A stretch of DNA of 64,000 bases, from assembly GCF_000161935.1 (NCBI RefSeq), contig NZ_GG698802.1:139320-203319 (forward strand), read 5' to 3'. Below are positions 17,039 through 26,068 of the stretch, one piece after another. A program made the translations under genes and the position numbers. Positions within the stretch are counted from its first letter, which is position 1. The number at the start of each line of letters is the position of its first letter. Under the pieces are notes generated by a model. The model was not told the DNA's origin, did no database searches, and saw nothing but the letters and a program-made list of their open reading frames with translations. Source of the DNA: Limosilactobacillus coleohominis 101-4-CHN (GTDB lineage: Bacteria > Bacillota > Bacilli > Lactobacillales > Lactobacillaceae).

Positions 17039-17927
17039 CTAATGATTTGCTAGGTAATGATTAATGCCATTACGAATATCAAGCGCCACTCGTTTTTGGA
17101 ATGTGGCTTTTTTGATTTCACGGAAATCTTTATGGGTATTAACGTAACCTGTTTCACAGAGGATTGACGGCAGAGAAGTATCACGAATAACTAAAAAGTC
17201 ACCAAAATCAATGCCGCGATTGGTTAATGGTAAGTTATTAAACTGATGACTAACGTTACGGGCAAGAGTTTTAGACTTGCCACGGTGGTAATAATAACTT
17301 GTTATTCCCGAACCTTCATTTTTGTCTGGTGACGAGTTTAGACGAGTTTAAGTGTAAGCTAATGAAACAATCTGCATGGGCATTTTCAGCAATTCGCACC
17401 CGTTCCCGTAAACCGACTGCCCGATCTTTTGATCTAGTCATTACTACTTGGGCTCCCGAAGATCGTAATTGTTTAGCAAGCCGTTTGGCAATTGCTAAGG
17501 TATATGTTTTTTCCATGTATTTTGCTTGTCCGGAATTATTTTTATATTCCGCACCACTATCTGAGCCACCATGCCCGGGGTCAATCGCAATGATAGCTCC
17601 AGCAAGGTGATTAGATTTTTTTAATGGCGTTTTGGAATTAATGAGCCAACTTGGCACCCACGCACTTTCGTGATCACTCAGACGAATTCGGTACCAATTA
17701 CGCTGCTCGCCAGTAATAAGGACGCGTTTTCGTTTAGTGATGCTGACGTGTCGATAGCTAATGCCCGGGCCGCTTTGAATCGGCATTGTGGCCGGATCAA
17801 TGGCAACGGTTCGTTGATAAATAAGTGCGGTAAGTAAAATAATGGCCAGCACAATAAAACTGACCCCAACGATAAAGGATTTACTAACAACTTGTTTGAT
17901 GCATTCCACCCCCAAGGTGATTGTCAT
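17039..17927 (-). pseudogene. N-acetylmuramoyl-L-alanine amidase (SH3b + amidase_3), frameshifted by a 10-bp tandem duplication
   Basis: A membrane-anchored cell-wall hydrolase. An N-terminal anchor (about 15-38) and an SH3b-like domain (WYRIRLSDHESAWVPSWL) lead to the zinc amidase domain starting AIDPGHGGSDSG, with later EKTYTLAIAKRL and SLHLNSS. The intact frame would continue SPDKNEGSG...LPSILCETGYVN to a TAG at 17039-17041, 293 codons in all. A repeated 10-mer (17331-17340 and 17341-17350) shifts the frame and ends the protein 8 codons later. The late catalytic Glu (in CETGYVN) is lost, so the product should be inactive. The start codon at 17927 lacks a good ribosome-binding site and could be a GTG further in. 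Confidence 0.88.
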
Positions 17928-17990
17928 CTAATAGTTTAAAAATCTTACAATTGAAAAGCAAGAAAATTAACTTTGATTTACTGAAAAACA

Positions 17991-18019
17991 TTGACTATTA
18001 AGATAATCGCGAGTAATCT
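17991..18019 (+). promoter_or_regulatory. promoter of hisS-aspS
   Basis: TTGACT (17991-17996), a 17-base spacer and TAATCT (18014-18019), just upstream of the T-box leader. Confidence 0.7.
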
Positions 18020-18029
18020 TAAAATCGTA

Positions 18030-18235
18030 AATAAAGAATTAATGACCGATGAAAAAAGAGTGATTAATGGATTCGCATTCAGCGAGTGGAGGATAGTGAA
18101 AGCTCCATTACCGAATTATTAAGTGACACTTTTGAGGCCCGGCAATGCCCGTCGTTAATGCGACGTTATCCATGAGTGATACCAAGGTGGTACCGTGCAT
18201 TTGCACCCTTGTTTAGCAGGGGTGCTTTTTTATTT
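18030..18235 (+). promoter_or_regulatory. T-box leader of hisS-aspS with overlapping GAC/CAC specifier
   Basis: A tRNA-sensing riboswitch. Stem I carries the conserved distal module AGCGAGTGGAGGATAGTGAA. The T-box bulge AAGGTGGTACCGTG is at 18184-18197. The intrinsic terminator is 18203-18211 paired with 18217-18225, followed by TTTTTT. The specifier loop reads GACAC at 18125-18129. Placed on the same helix as in the glyQ T-box, GAC (Asp) occupies the specifier slot with a purine after it; the His codon CAC overlaps it two bases later. Uncharged tRNA would stabilise the antiterminator and switch on the two synthetase genes. This leader fills the 337-base gap before hisS together with its promoter. 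Confidence 0.93.
18203..18231 (+). terminator. T-box terminator upstream of hisS
   Basis: Nine-pair stem 18203-18211 with 18217-18225 (one G-U) and a six-T tail. Confidence 0.9.
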
Positions 18236-18264
18236 TGTTGGTTTAAATCAGAGGAGGAAGCAAG

Positions 18265-19557
18265 ATGCGTTATCAACGACCAAAAGGAACGGCCGACATT
18301 CTACCCGGCGATTCTGCTAAGTGGGAATATGTAGAAAAGTTGGCTCGAAAGATCTTCCATCAGTATGGTTATCAGGGGATTCGCACGCCATTATTTGAAA
18401 GTTATGATATTTTTGCTCGTTCAGCCGGAGATACTTCAGACGTGGTCACCAAAGAAATGTATGATTTCCATGATAAGGGAGATCGTCACATTGCTTTGCG
18501 TCCAGAAGGAACTGCGGGGGTTGTCCGAGCTTTTAACGAAAACAAATTATACGGTCCAGAATATCCAAAGCCGTACAAGGTTTACTACGTTGGACCAATG
18601 TTCCGGTATGAACGTCCGCAATCCGGTCGCCAACGTGAATTCCACCAAATTGGGGTTGAAGCATTTGGCAGTGATAATCCGGCCACAGATGTTGAAGTAA
18701 TTGCGATGGCTCTTCAGTTATTCACGAAGTTAGGATTAACTGATTTGCGGGTCGCGGTTAATACGTTAGGTGACCAAAAGAGTCGGGATGATTATCGAAC
18801 CGCCCTTATTAACTATTTGAAACCACACTATGATGAATTGAGTGAAGATTCTCAAGAACGGTTAGAAAAAAACCCGCTTCGGGTATTGGATAGCAAAGAT
18901 CCACGTGATCAAAAATTCGTTGCCGATGCTCCATCAATTCTGGACTATTTAACCCCAGAAGCCAATGCTCGCTTTGAGCAGGTTAAGCAGATGCTGGATG
19001 TTTTAGGGATTGACTATGTAGTTGATCCAGATATGGTTCGGGGCTTGGACTACTACAACCACACCATCTTTGAAGTGATGGTTAAAGCGAAGTCATTAGG
19101 AAACGGTTACACGACCATTTGTGGTGGTGGACGTTATAGTGGCCTGGTTGAACAACTTGGTGGTCCTGATCTTTCTGGAGTTGGTTTTGGGATTGGTGAG
19201 GAACGCCTATTACTATTGTTAAATGATGAAGGTATTCAACTGCCGACTGATGATCACTTAGACGTTTACGTTGTCGGGATTGGTGATGATACGAATCTCG
19301 AAAGCTTACAATTAGTGCAAGCAGCGCGTCACGCGGGCTTGATTGCTGATCGAGATTTTATGGGACGGAAACCAAAGGCCCAGTTTAGAACTGCTGACCG
19401 GATGCATGCACGGGTTGTTTTAACGGTCGGTAAGCGTGAATTAGAAGAAGGAAATGTTCACCTTAAAGTAATGGCGACTGGTAAGGAAGTCTCCGTCAAA
19501 TTAGCTGATTTATTAAATGATTTTGCCAACGTTTTTGAAGAACATATTGAGGGGTAA
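18265..19557 (+). CDS. hisS: histidyl-tRNA synthetase
   Basis: Class II synthetase charging tRNA-His. 430 residues. The N-terminal [14 protein letters not shown] opening is typical. Motif 2 is in [20 protein letters not shown], HisA signatures are in [13 protein letters not shown] and [14 protein letters not shown], and an anticodon-binding domain follows ([11 protein letters not shown]). The AGGAGG site lies 8 bases before the ATG. aspS follows after 5 bases, forming the usual Lactobacillales pair under one T-box. Confidence 0.98.
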   Translation: MRYQRPKGTADILPGDSAKWEYVEKLARKIFHQYGYQGIRTPLFESYDIFARSAGDTSDVVTKEMYDFHDKGDRHIALRPEGTAGVVRAFNENKLYGPEYPKPYKVYYVGPMFRYERPQSGRQREFHQIGVEAFGSDNPATDVEVIAMALQLFTKLGLTDLRVAVNTLGDQKSRDDYRTALINYLKPHYDELSEDSQERLEKNPLRVLDSKDPRDQKFVADAPSILDYLTPEANARFEQVKQMLDVLGIDYVVDPDMVRGLDYYNHTIFEVMVKAKSLGNGYTTICGGGRYSGLVEQLGGPDLSGVGFGIGEERLLLLLNDEGIQLPTDDHLDVYVVGIGDDTNLESLQLVQAARHAGLIADRDFMGRKPKAQFRTADRMHARVVLTVGKRELEEGNVHLKVMATGKEVSVKLADLLNDFANVFEEHIEG

Positions 19558-19562
19558 GCGAA

Positions 19563-21335
19563 ATGAAGAGAACAAATTATGCTGGACGTACAAATGAAAG
19601 CCAAATTGGTGAAGAAGTCGTTTTAAAGGGCTGGGTTGCCAAGCGCCGTAACCTTGGTGGCTTAATTTTCATCGATTTACGAGATCGGGAAGGGATTGTT
19701 CAATTAGTTTTCGATGAAAAGCAAGATCCAGCGGCTTTTAAAGTTGCCAATGAATGTCGAAGCGAATACATTCTCGAAGTCCGGGGATTAGTTCGTGAAC
19801 GGGCCGAAATCAATCCAGACTTACCAACTGGTAAGATTGAAGTGGAAGTTAAAGAAGCCAATATTCTAGCAAAGTCACAAACGCCACCATTTGAAGTTAA
19901 GGATAATGTTGATGCCAGTGAAGATTTGCGTTTGCAATACCGTTATATTGACTTACGGCGTCCGGAAATGATGAAGAATATGAAGTTACGGAGCAAGGTT
20001 GCTTCCATTATTCATAATTACTATGACAATAATGATTTTATGGATGTGGAAACACCCGACCTAACTCGTTCAACTCCTGAAGGGGCGCGTGATTTCTTAG
20101 TTCCATCACGGCTATATCCTGGTCATTTCTATGCCTTGCCACAATCCCCACAACTTTTTAAGCAATTATTAATGGCAGCCGGCGTGGATCGTTATTACCA
20201 AATGGCACGGTGTTTCCGTGACGAAGACTTACGTGGTGATCGGCAACCGGAATTTACCCAGGTGGATACCGAAATGAGTTTTGCCACCGCTGAAGATATT
20301 CAAGACATGACGGAAGGCTTAATTAAGCGGGTCATGAAAGAAGCCTTAAATGTTGACGTTAAAACGCCATTCCCCCGGATGGAATGGCAAGAAGCCATGG
20401 ATCGTTACGGTTCCGATAAACCAGATACCCGGTTTGGAATGTTAATTACTGACCTGTCAGATATCGTGAAGGACAGTAGTTTTAAGGTCTTTTCAGGGAC
20501 AGTTGCTGATGGCAAATTTGTTCGGGCAATCTGTGTCCCAGGTGGAGCTGATCATTACTCAAGAAAAGATATCACCAAAAAGGAAGACTACATTAAGCGT
20601 TATGGTGCCAAGGGACTGGCCTGGGTTAAGGTCACTGCTGATGGGTACAATGGACCAATTGCTAAGTTTATTAATGATTTAGCAGCACCAATTAATGAAC
20701 GCTTAGGCGCTAAAGAAGGGGATTTAATTCTATTCGTTGCTGATAGTTTTCACGTTGTTGCCGATTCACTAGGTTATTTACGAGAAAAAATTGCCCATGA
20801 AATGGACATGATTAAGCCTGGTCAATGGAATTATCTCTGGGTGGTTAACTGGCCAATGTTCGAATACGACGAAGGTTTTGGCAAGTGGATTGCTGCGCAC
20901 CATCCATTTACGATGTTGAATGAAGAAGATCTGCATTACTTGGAAGATGGTGAAGATCCACATAAGGCGCATGCGCAGAGTTATGATATCATCTTAAACG
21001 GGAATGAAATTGGTGGTGGTTCCATCCGGATCCATGATCCAAAAATCCAAGAAAAGGTGTTTAAGGCGTTGGGATACACCAAAGAAGAGGCCCGAGCACG
21101 TTTCAACTTCTTAATTAAGGGGTTGGAAAACGGAATGCCGCCAGAAGGTGGGTTAGCCTTTGGTTTCGACCGGTGGGTAATGTTGCTTGCTGGCGCAGAT
21201 AATATTCGTGACGTTATTCCATTCCCGAAGAACTCGAAGGGGATTGAACCAATGACCGCTGCCCCAGGGACGGTCGATCAAGAACAACTTGATGAACTAC
21301 ACATCGATGTCAAGGATGATTCAGAAAATAATTAG
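19563..21335 (+). CDS. aspS: aspartyl-tRNA synthetase
   Basis: Class IIb synthetase, 590 residues. It has an N-terminal OB-fold anticodon-binding domain ([22 protein letters not shown]), motif 2 in [22 protein letters not shown], the bacterial GAD insertion (about 290-410), and motif 3 [23 protein letters not shown]. It follows hisS closely. The Asp reading of the T-box specifier fits this gene. Confidence 0.98.
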   Translation: MKRTNYAGRTNESQIGEEVVLKGWVAKRRNLGGLIFIDLRDREGIVQLVFDEKQDPAAFKVANECRSEYILEVRGLVRERAEINPDLPTGKIEVEVKEANILAKSQTPPFEVKDNVDASEDLRLQYRYIDLRRPEMMKNMKLRSKVASIIHNYYDNNDFMDVETPDLTRSTPEGARDFLVPSRLYPGHFYALPQSPQLFKQLLMAAGVDRYYQMARCFRDEDLRGDRQPEFTQVDTEMSFATAEDIQDMTEGLIKRVMKEALNVDVKTPFPRMEWQEAMDRYGSDKPDTRFGMLITDLSDIVKDSSFKVFSGTVADGKFVRAICVPGGADHYSRKDITKKEDYIKRYGAKGLAWVKVTADGYNGPIAKFINDLAAPINERLGAKEGDLILFVADSFHVVADSLGYLREKIAHEMDMIKPGQWNYLWVVNWPMFEYDEGFGKWIAAHHPFTMLNEEDLHYLEDGEDPHKAHAQSYDIILNGNEIGGGSIRIHDPKIQEKVFKALGYTKEEARARFNFLIKGLENGMPPEGGLAFGFDRWVMLLAGADNIRDVIPFPKNSKGIEPMTAAPGTVDQEQLDELHIDVKDDSENN

Positions 21336-21353
21336 AAAAAACTGACTTTTATG

Positions 21354-21382
21354 TTGACGTTGAAAGTGCGGTTGTCTATAAT
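21354..21382 (+). promoter_or_regulatory. promoter of rpsU
   Basis: TTGACG (21354-21359), 17-base spacer and a perfect TATAAT (21377-21382). Confidence 0.9.
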
Positions 21383-21460
21383 TAGTTGCGTAGTGTAAAG
21401 ACAAGTATTAATTAGTCGAAACACAGTACGATTTTAAGCTCGGAGGGAGGGGAATTTAAA

Positions 21461-21646
21461 ATGTCAAAGACAGTCGTTCGTAAGAATGAATCTTTAGATG
21501 ATGCTCTTCGGCGCTTTAAGCGTACGGTTTCACGGAACGGAACTCTTCAAGAATACCGTAAGCGTGAGTTCTATGAAAAGCCTAGCGTAAAACGTAAGTT
21601 GAAATCTGAAGCGGCACGTAAGCGTAAGAACAAGCGTCGTCACTAA
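21461..21646 (+). CDS. rpsU: 30S ribosomal protein S21
   Basis: A 61-residue basic protein of the small ribosomal subunit, with the S21 opening [19 protein letters not shown] and an Arg/Lys-rich tail ([10 protein letters not shown]). It is preceded by GGAGGGAGG and its own promoter, and followed by a terminator, so it is largely monocistronic. Confidence 0.98.
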   Translation: MSKTVVRKNESLDDALRRFKRTVSRNGTLQEYRKREFYEKPSVKRKLKSEAARKRKNKRRH

Positions 21647-21654
21647 AAGTGTAA

Positions 21655-21686
21655 AGCTCCCGGTCATGCGGCCAGGGAGCTTTTTG
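21655..21686 (+). terminator. intrinsic terminator after rpsU
   Basis: AGCTCCC (21655-21661) pairs with GGGAGCT (21675-21681), with a T-run. yqeY lies right behind it, so partial readthrough is likely. Confidence 0.85.
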
Positions 21687-21703
21687 TTAAAGGAGATTAT
21701 AAA

Positions 21704-22153
21704 ATGAGTTTATTGGATAATTTAAAAAAAGATATGGTTGCTGCCATGAAGGCCAAGGATAAGGATACTTTGAGCGTTGTGCGGATGCTAAAGGCCTCTG
21801 TTCAAAATGAACAGATCAATCTCGGTCATGACCTTACTCCAGATGAAGAAAATGCATTAATGGCAAAGGAATACAAGCAACGGAAAGATTCAATGGCTGA
21901 ATTCGAAAAGGGCGGCCGCCAAGATCTAGTTGATGCTACCAAGAAAGAGATGGCGGTTGTTGCTAAGTATATGCCTAAACAAATGAGTGCTGATGAAGTT
22001 GAAAAAGTTGTTGAAGAAACGATTGCTGAAGTCAATGCAACGAGCATGAAGGACTTCGGTAAGGTAATGGGCGCCATTATGCCGAAGGTTAAAGGTAAGG
22101 CTGACGGTAAGGTTGTTAACGAAACCGTTAAGAAAGTCTTACAGAGCAAGTAA
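21704..22153 (+). CDS. yqeY: GatB/YqeY domain-containing protein
   Basis: A 149-residue helical protein related to the tRNA-binding tail domain of GatB. A role in tRNA-linked amidation is suggested by homology only. The opening LLDNLKKDMVAAMKAKDKDTLSVVRMLKA and the later MKDFGKVMGAIMPKVKGKADGKVVNETVKK are typical. An AAAGGAG site precedes the ATG. The rpsU-yqeY order is standard for Firmicutes. Confidence 0.96.
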   Translation: MSLLDNLKKDMVAAMKAKDKDTLSVVRMLKASVQNEQINLGHDLTPDEENALMAKEYKQRKDSMAEFEKGGRQDLVDATKKEMAVVAKYMPKQMSADEVEKVVEETIAEVNATSMKDFGKVMGAIMPKVKGKADGKVVNETVKKVLQSK

Positions 22154-22175
22154 TTAGATCATCAGATTTATCATG

Positions 22176-22207
22176 GGGCGGGGATTTTACCCGCCCTTTA
22201 CTATTTT
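22176..22207 (+). terminator. intrinsic terminator after yqeY
   Basis: GGGCGGG (22176-22182) pairs with CCCGCCC (22190-22196), followed by TTTACTATTTTT. Confidence 0.85.
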
Positions 22208-22221
22208 TCAAATAATGATGA

Positions 22222-22227
22222 TATAAT
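22222..22227 (+). promoter_or_regulatory. -10 element for the phoH operon
   Basis: A perfect TATAAT between the yqeY terminator and the phoH start; no convincing -35 is seen (TTACTA or TACTAT at the right distance). Confidence 0.5.
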
Positions 22228-22254
22228 TAGAAAAAAAGTAAAGGAGCAATGTTT

Positions 22255-23232
22255 TTGGCAGCGGATGCAAAGAAAATTACAATGAGTTTTCAAATTGAAA
22301 ATCCTCAAGTAGAAGTAGGATTATTAGGAACTCAGGATAAGTATGTTGCCCTCTTTGAAGAAGGAATGAATGTCACCATCAATCCTTTTGGCAACGAATT
22401 AAAGATCACTGGTGAGCAGGAAGATGTTCACCTTACGATTCAGGTACTTCAAGAATTAGTTGATCTGTTAACACAAGGGATCATGATTAGTAGTGCAGAT
22501 ATCGTAAGTGCAATGAAAATGGCTCATCGCGGCACGCTTCAGTATTTTGGTGACCTTTATAATGAAAAGATTATTAATGATCGGAAAGGTCGTCCCATTC
22601 GGGTAAAAAACTTTGGCCAGCGGCAGTATGTCCATGCGATGAAGGATAACGATATTACCTTTGGAATTGGTCCTGCGGGGACGGGGAAGACCTACTTAGC
22701 AGTGGCAATGGCAATTGCAGCATTAAAACGTGGTGAGGTTGAACGGATTGTTTTGACGCGGCCCGCAGTTGAAGCTGGTGAAAGCCTAGGATTCTTACCG
22801 GGTGATTTAAAAGAAAAAGTAGATCCTTATCTCCGCCCAATTTATGATGCCTTAAATAGCATTTTTGGCGCTGACCATACTGAACGGTTAATGGAACGCG
22901 ATGTCATTGAAATTGCGCCACTTGCGTACATGCGTGGTCGGACCTTGGATAACGCTTTTGTGATCTTAGATGAAGCCCAAAATACCACCAATGCTCAAAT
23001 GAAGATGTTCCTGACACGACTTGGTTTTGGTTCCAAAATGGTCGTGAATGGTGATGTTTCGCAAATTGACTTACCACATGGATCGCGCAGTGGACTTATT
23101 AGTGCACAAAAGATTTTAGCAGATGTTCCTTCCATTGAGTTTGTTCGCTTTAGTGCGGAAGACGTTGTTCGGCATCCAGTTGTTGCCAAAATTATTACTG
23201 CATATGAAGAACACGCTGATCAGGAGAAGTAA
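22255..23232 (+). CDS. phoH: PhoH family ATPase
   Basis: A P-loop ATPase of the PhoH/YbeZ family, thought to work with YbeY in RNA metabolism. Walker A GPAGTGKTYLA lies near residues 137-147. Walker B is in VILDEAQNTTNAQM, followed by VVNGDVSQIDLP. The start is placed at TTG 22255, which lies 8 bases after AAGGAG. The in-frame ATG at 22249 is only 2 bases from the site and would add two residues. It is the first gene of the phoH-ybeY-dgkA-era-recO cluster. Confidence 0.95.
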   Translation: MAADAKKITMSFQIENPQVEVGLLGTQDKYVALFEEGMNVTINPFGNELKITGEQEDVHLTIQVLQELVDLLTQGIMISSADIVSAMKMAHRGTLQYFGDLYNEKIINDRKGRPIRVKNFGQRQYVHAMKDNDITFGIGPAGTGKTYLAVAMAIAALKRGEVERIVLTRPAVEAGESLGFLPGDLKEKVDPYLRPIYDALNSIFGADHTERLMERDVIEIAPLAYMRGRTLDNAFVILDEAQNTTNAQMKMFLTRLGFGSKMVVNGDVSQIDLPHGSRSGLISAQKILADVPSIEFVRFSAEDVVRHPVVAKIITAYEEHADQEK

Positions 23233-23234
23233 TC

Positions 23235-23708
23235 ATGGAATTAGAAATGTATGATCATACCGATGGTCAGTTGACAGATCATCAAAAACAATTGGCGGAA
23301 AAACTGTTGGCATTTGCTGCTCACCAATTAGGGCTGAAAGAAAACGACGAAATGTCATTAACGTTTGTTCGTAATCCAGAAATTAAAGCGCTCAATGCAA
23401 AATATCGGGGCGTTGACCGCGCCACTGATGTAATTTCATTTGCGATGGGCGATGGAGATGAAGAAATTGTGATGGATGACGCAATGGCTGCTGAATTACC
23501 ACATGATTTAGGTGATTTATTTATCTCTGTCGATAAGGTCAAGGAACAGGCATTGTTCTTAGGACATTCAGCAGATCGTGAACTGGGCTTTCTAGTGGTG
23601 CATGGCTTTTTGCACCTGAACGGTTATGATCACGAGCAACCTGATGATGAAAAGAAAATGTTCAGCTTACAGGAGAAGATCTTAGATGACTATGGGCTCG
23701 CCAGATAA
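23235..23708 (+). CDS. ybeY: endoribonuclease YbeY (rRNA maturation factor)
   Basis: A zinc metalloprotein of 157 residues needed for 16S rRNA 3' end maturation and ribosome quality control. The metal motif HGFLHLNGYDHEQPDD gives H-x3-H-x5-H. The start is 2 bases after the phoH stop. Its 3' end overlaps dgkA by 23 bases, so translation of the three genes is coupled. Confidence 0.97.
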   Translation: MELEMYDHTDGQLTDHQKQLAEKLLAFAAHQLGLKENDEMSLTFVRNPEIKALNAKYRGVDRATDVISFAMGDGDEEIVMDDAMAAELPHDLGDLFISVDKVKEQALFLGHSADRELGFLVVHGFLHLNGYDHEQPDDEKKMFSLQEKILDDYGLAR

Positions 23709-24087
23709 ACAGACTAGCAAAAATCATCGCCTCTGTCAGGCAATGCGTCATTCCGTTCATGGAATCTGGATGGTAGTATCCCAAGAACGTAACATGCGTT
23801 ATCATATTGCGGCAAGTGTCTTGGTTGTTATTGCAGGACTCTGGCTAGGGTTATTACCGTGGGAATGGTTATGGTTATTTTTAGCTATTTTTACGGTTTT
23901 TTCTGCTGAATTTATGAATACGGTCGCGGAAACTTTCTGTGATTTAATGGTTGGTCACCGGTTTGATTTGAATGTAAAAAAAATAAAGGATGTTTCAGCG
24001 GGGGCAGTATTAATTGCTGCGCTCTTTGCCGTTGTAGTTGGGTTAATTATCTTTGGGCCCCGTCTGCTGGCGCTGATTGGGAGGTAA
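23686..24087 (+). CDS. dgkA: diacylglycerol/undecaprenol kinase (DgkA family)
   Basis: A small integral membrane kinase, 133 residues with about three spans. In Gram-positive bacteria the family phosphorylates undecaprenol, recycling the cell-wall lipid carrier. Family marks are QERNMRYHIAAS, the catalytic SAEFMNTVAET (Glu, Asn) and KIKDVSAGAVLIAAL. The start overlaps ybeY, with AGGAGAAG 8-9 bases ahead. Era follows after 3 bases. Confidence 0.93.
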   Translation: MTMGSPDKQTSKNHRLCQAMRHSVHGIWMVVSQERNMRYHIAASVLVVIAGLWLGLLPWEWLWLFLAIFTVFSAEFMNTVAETFCDLMVGHRFDLNVKKIKDVSAGAVLIAALFAVVVGLIIFGPRLLALIGR

Positions 24088-24090
24088 AAA

Positions 24091-24996
24091 ATGGAGAATA
24101 AAGAATTTCATTCAGGATTTGTAGCATTGATTGGACGCCCGAATGTTGGTAAATCCACGCTCTTAAACTACATTGTTGGACAAAAAGTGGCCATTATGAG
24201 TAATGTGGCACAAACCACCCGCAATAAAATTCAGGGGATCTATACCACCGATGATGCACAAATTGTCTTTATTGATACGCCAGGTGTTCATAAGCCAAGA
24301 ACTAAGCTTGGTGATTTTATGGAACGCTCAACGATGTCTGCACTTGCGGAAATTGATGCGGTGCTCTACGTGGTAGCCGCGGACGAAAAGCGAGGGCCAG
24401 GTGATGATTACATCATCAATCACTTGAAAGATGTTAAACAACCAATTTATTTGGTAGTGAATAAAATTGATACGGTTCACCCAAATGAATTGCCAACAAT
24501 TGTTGGTCAATATAAGGATGCACTGCCTTTCAAGGACATTGTGCCGGTTTCTGCATTACAAGGAAACAACATCAATACCCTTATGAATGAATTGGTCCAA
24601 GAGTTGCCAGTCGGTCCACAATATTATCCTAGTGATCAGATTTCTGACCATCCGGAACGGTTTGTAATTGCGGAAATGATTCGTGAAAAAGTCTTCCAAT
24701 TGACTCGGGAGGAAGTACCACACTCAGTTGCAATTGATGTAACCTCCATTAAGCGGGAAGACAACGAAACTGTGCATATCAATGCTAATATCATTGTGGA
24801 GCGCCCTGGCCAAAAGGGAATTATTATTGGTAAAAAGGGTCAAATGCTAAAGAAAATTGGCCAAATGGCTCGCCGGGATATTGAACATTTATTAGGTGAT
24901 CATGTTTACTTGCAATTATGGGTTAAGGTGGTGCCAGGGTGGCGCGATAAATCAGCGATGCTGAAAGATTATGGTTACCGAAAGACAGATTATTAA
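24091..24996 (+). CDS. era: GTPase Era
   Basis: A 301-residue GTPase that binds the 3' end of 16S rRNA during 30S assembly. G1 [10 protein letters not shown]3 DTPG (in [10 protein letters not shown]) and G4 NKID are intact. The C-terminal KH domain shows [22 protein letters not shown]. It is preceded by GGAGG and followed by recO. Confidence 0.98.
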   Translation: MENKEFHSGFVALIGRPNVGKSTLLNYIVGQKVAIMSNVAQTTRNKIQGIYTTDDAQIVFIDTPGVHKPRTKLGDFMERSTMSALAEIDAVLYVVAADEKRGPGDDYIINHLKDVKQPIYLVVNKIDTVHPNELPTIVGQYKDALPFKDIVPVSALQGNNINTLMNELVQELPVGPQYYPSDQISDHPERFVIAEMIREKVFQLTREEVPHSVAIDVTSIKREDNETVHINANIIVERPGQKGIIIGKKGQMLKKIGQMARRDIEHLLGDHVYLQLWVKVVPGWRDKSAMLKDYGYRKTDY

Positions 24997-25015
24997 TTTA
25001 GATGGGGTGAGCTGA

Positions 25016-25795
25016 TTGGCGCGTATTAATGAACCTTTTAACGGGATTATTATGAATCGCCGTGATTATCGAGAACGTGATCAGCTTGTTAAAATTTTAA
25101 CTGATAAGCAAGGACCCTCGATGTTTTTGGTACGGGGAGCACGGCGGAAGAACTTCAAAATGGCAGCCGACATTTTACCATTTACTCATGGCCGGTATGT
25201 TAGCTGGCTTTCTTCTGACCGCTTAAATTACATCGTTGCTGCCCAAGAAACGCACCAGTTCCGTAATATTGGCGATGATATTACTGCCAATGCTTATGCC
25301 ACATTTATTTTAGAATTAGTTGACCGTGCATTTGAAGACGGCCATGATATTGGCGCTTGGTATGGACAAATTTTAGCGGCCCTGCATCTGATTAATGATG
25401 GCCAGGATCCACAGGTGATTGCTAACGTTCTCGAAGTTCAGCTGTTAGGTCGTTTTGGTGTTATGCCAGAGTGGCGGCACTGCGTAATTTGTGGTCAAAA
25501 CCAAAAGCTAATGGATTATTCTGAAGCCTATGGTGGTTTATTATGTGTTAACCATTGGGATCATGATCCACATCGCCTGCATTTAGATGCCAAAACAATT
25601 AATTATTTGCGCTTTTTTGCGACTCTAAATCTGCAAAAGGTTGATCAAGTGCAGGTTGATCAGTTAGTGAAGCGGAATTTGCGATGGGCATTAGACAAAA
25701 TTTACGGTGACCAGGTTGGCTTGCGTCTAAGGAGTAAACGATTTATTGATCAAATGAGTGATTGGACCGAGGAATTGAAGAAATGGCGCCAATAA
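25016..25795 (+). CDS. recO: DNA repair protein RecO
   Basis: A recombination mediator that loads RecA with RecR. 259 residues, with an N-terminal OB fold (GIIMNRRDYRERDQLVKILTDKQG) and a helical C-terminal domain with the Cys set CVICGQ...LLCVNH, probably a zinc site. The start is TTG 25016, behind GGGGTGAG at good spacing. It is the last gene of the cluster. Confidence 0.95.
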   Translation: MARINEPFNGIIMNRRDYRERDQLVKILTDKQGPSMFLVRGARRKNFKMAADILPFTHGRYVSWLSSDRLNYIVAAQETHQFRNIGDDITANAYATFILELVDRAFEDGHDIGAWYGQILAALHLINDGQDPQVIANVLEVQLLGRFGVMPEWRHCVICGQNQKLMDYSEAYGGLLCVNHWDHDPHRLHLDAKTINYLRFFATLNLQKVDQVQVDQLVKRNLRWALDKIYGDQVGLRLRSKRFIDQMSDWTEELKKWRQ

Positions 25796-25799
25796 ATTA

Positions 25800-25827
25800 T
25801 TGACTTTTCAAATCTTGGTTGTATCAT
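25800..25827 (+). promoter_or_regulatory. promoter of glyQ-glyS
   Basis: TTGACT (25800-25805), 16-base spacer and TATCAT (25822-25827), just before the T-box leader. Confidence 0.65.
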
Positions 25828-25839
25828 TAACAAGTGTAA

Positions 25840-26047
25840 TTAAATGAATTTAACGATGACGGAGAGACTGATAAGTGATGTTTATCCAGCGAGTGAAGAA
25901 TAGTGAAAGCTTCACAAACAACCTTGTTAAGTGGCGCTCTAGCAGTGAATTTAAATTAAGCTGTTCCGTATAAAGTACGGAAAAGCAGGGTGGAACCGCG
26001 ATTTATTTCGTCCCTGTGATGGTGTGGAGCCATTGCAGGGACTTTTT
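25840..26047 (+). promoter_or_regulatory. T-box leader of glyQ-glyS (specifier GGC, Gly)
   Basis: A tRNA-Gly-sensing riboswitch. The Stem I distal module AGCGAGTGAAGAATAGTGAA mirrors the hisS leader. The helix AGAG (25863-25866) with CTCT (25937-25940) frames the specifier GGC at 25933-25935, followed by a purine. The T-box GCAGGGTGGAACCGCG is at 25985-26000. The terminator pairs 26010-26016 with 26036-26042. Confidence 0.96.
26010..26047 (+). terminator. T-box terminator upstream of glyQ
   Basis: GTCCCTG (26010-26016) with CAGGGAC (26036-26042), further inner ATGG/CCAT pairing, and a five-T tail. Confidence 0.9.
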
Positions 26048-26068
26048 GTATTGAAAGGGGTTAGGATG

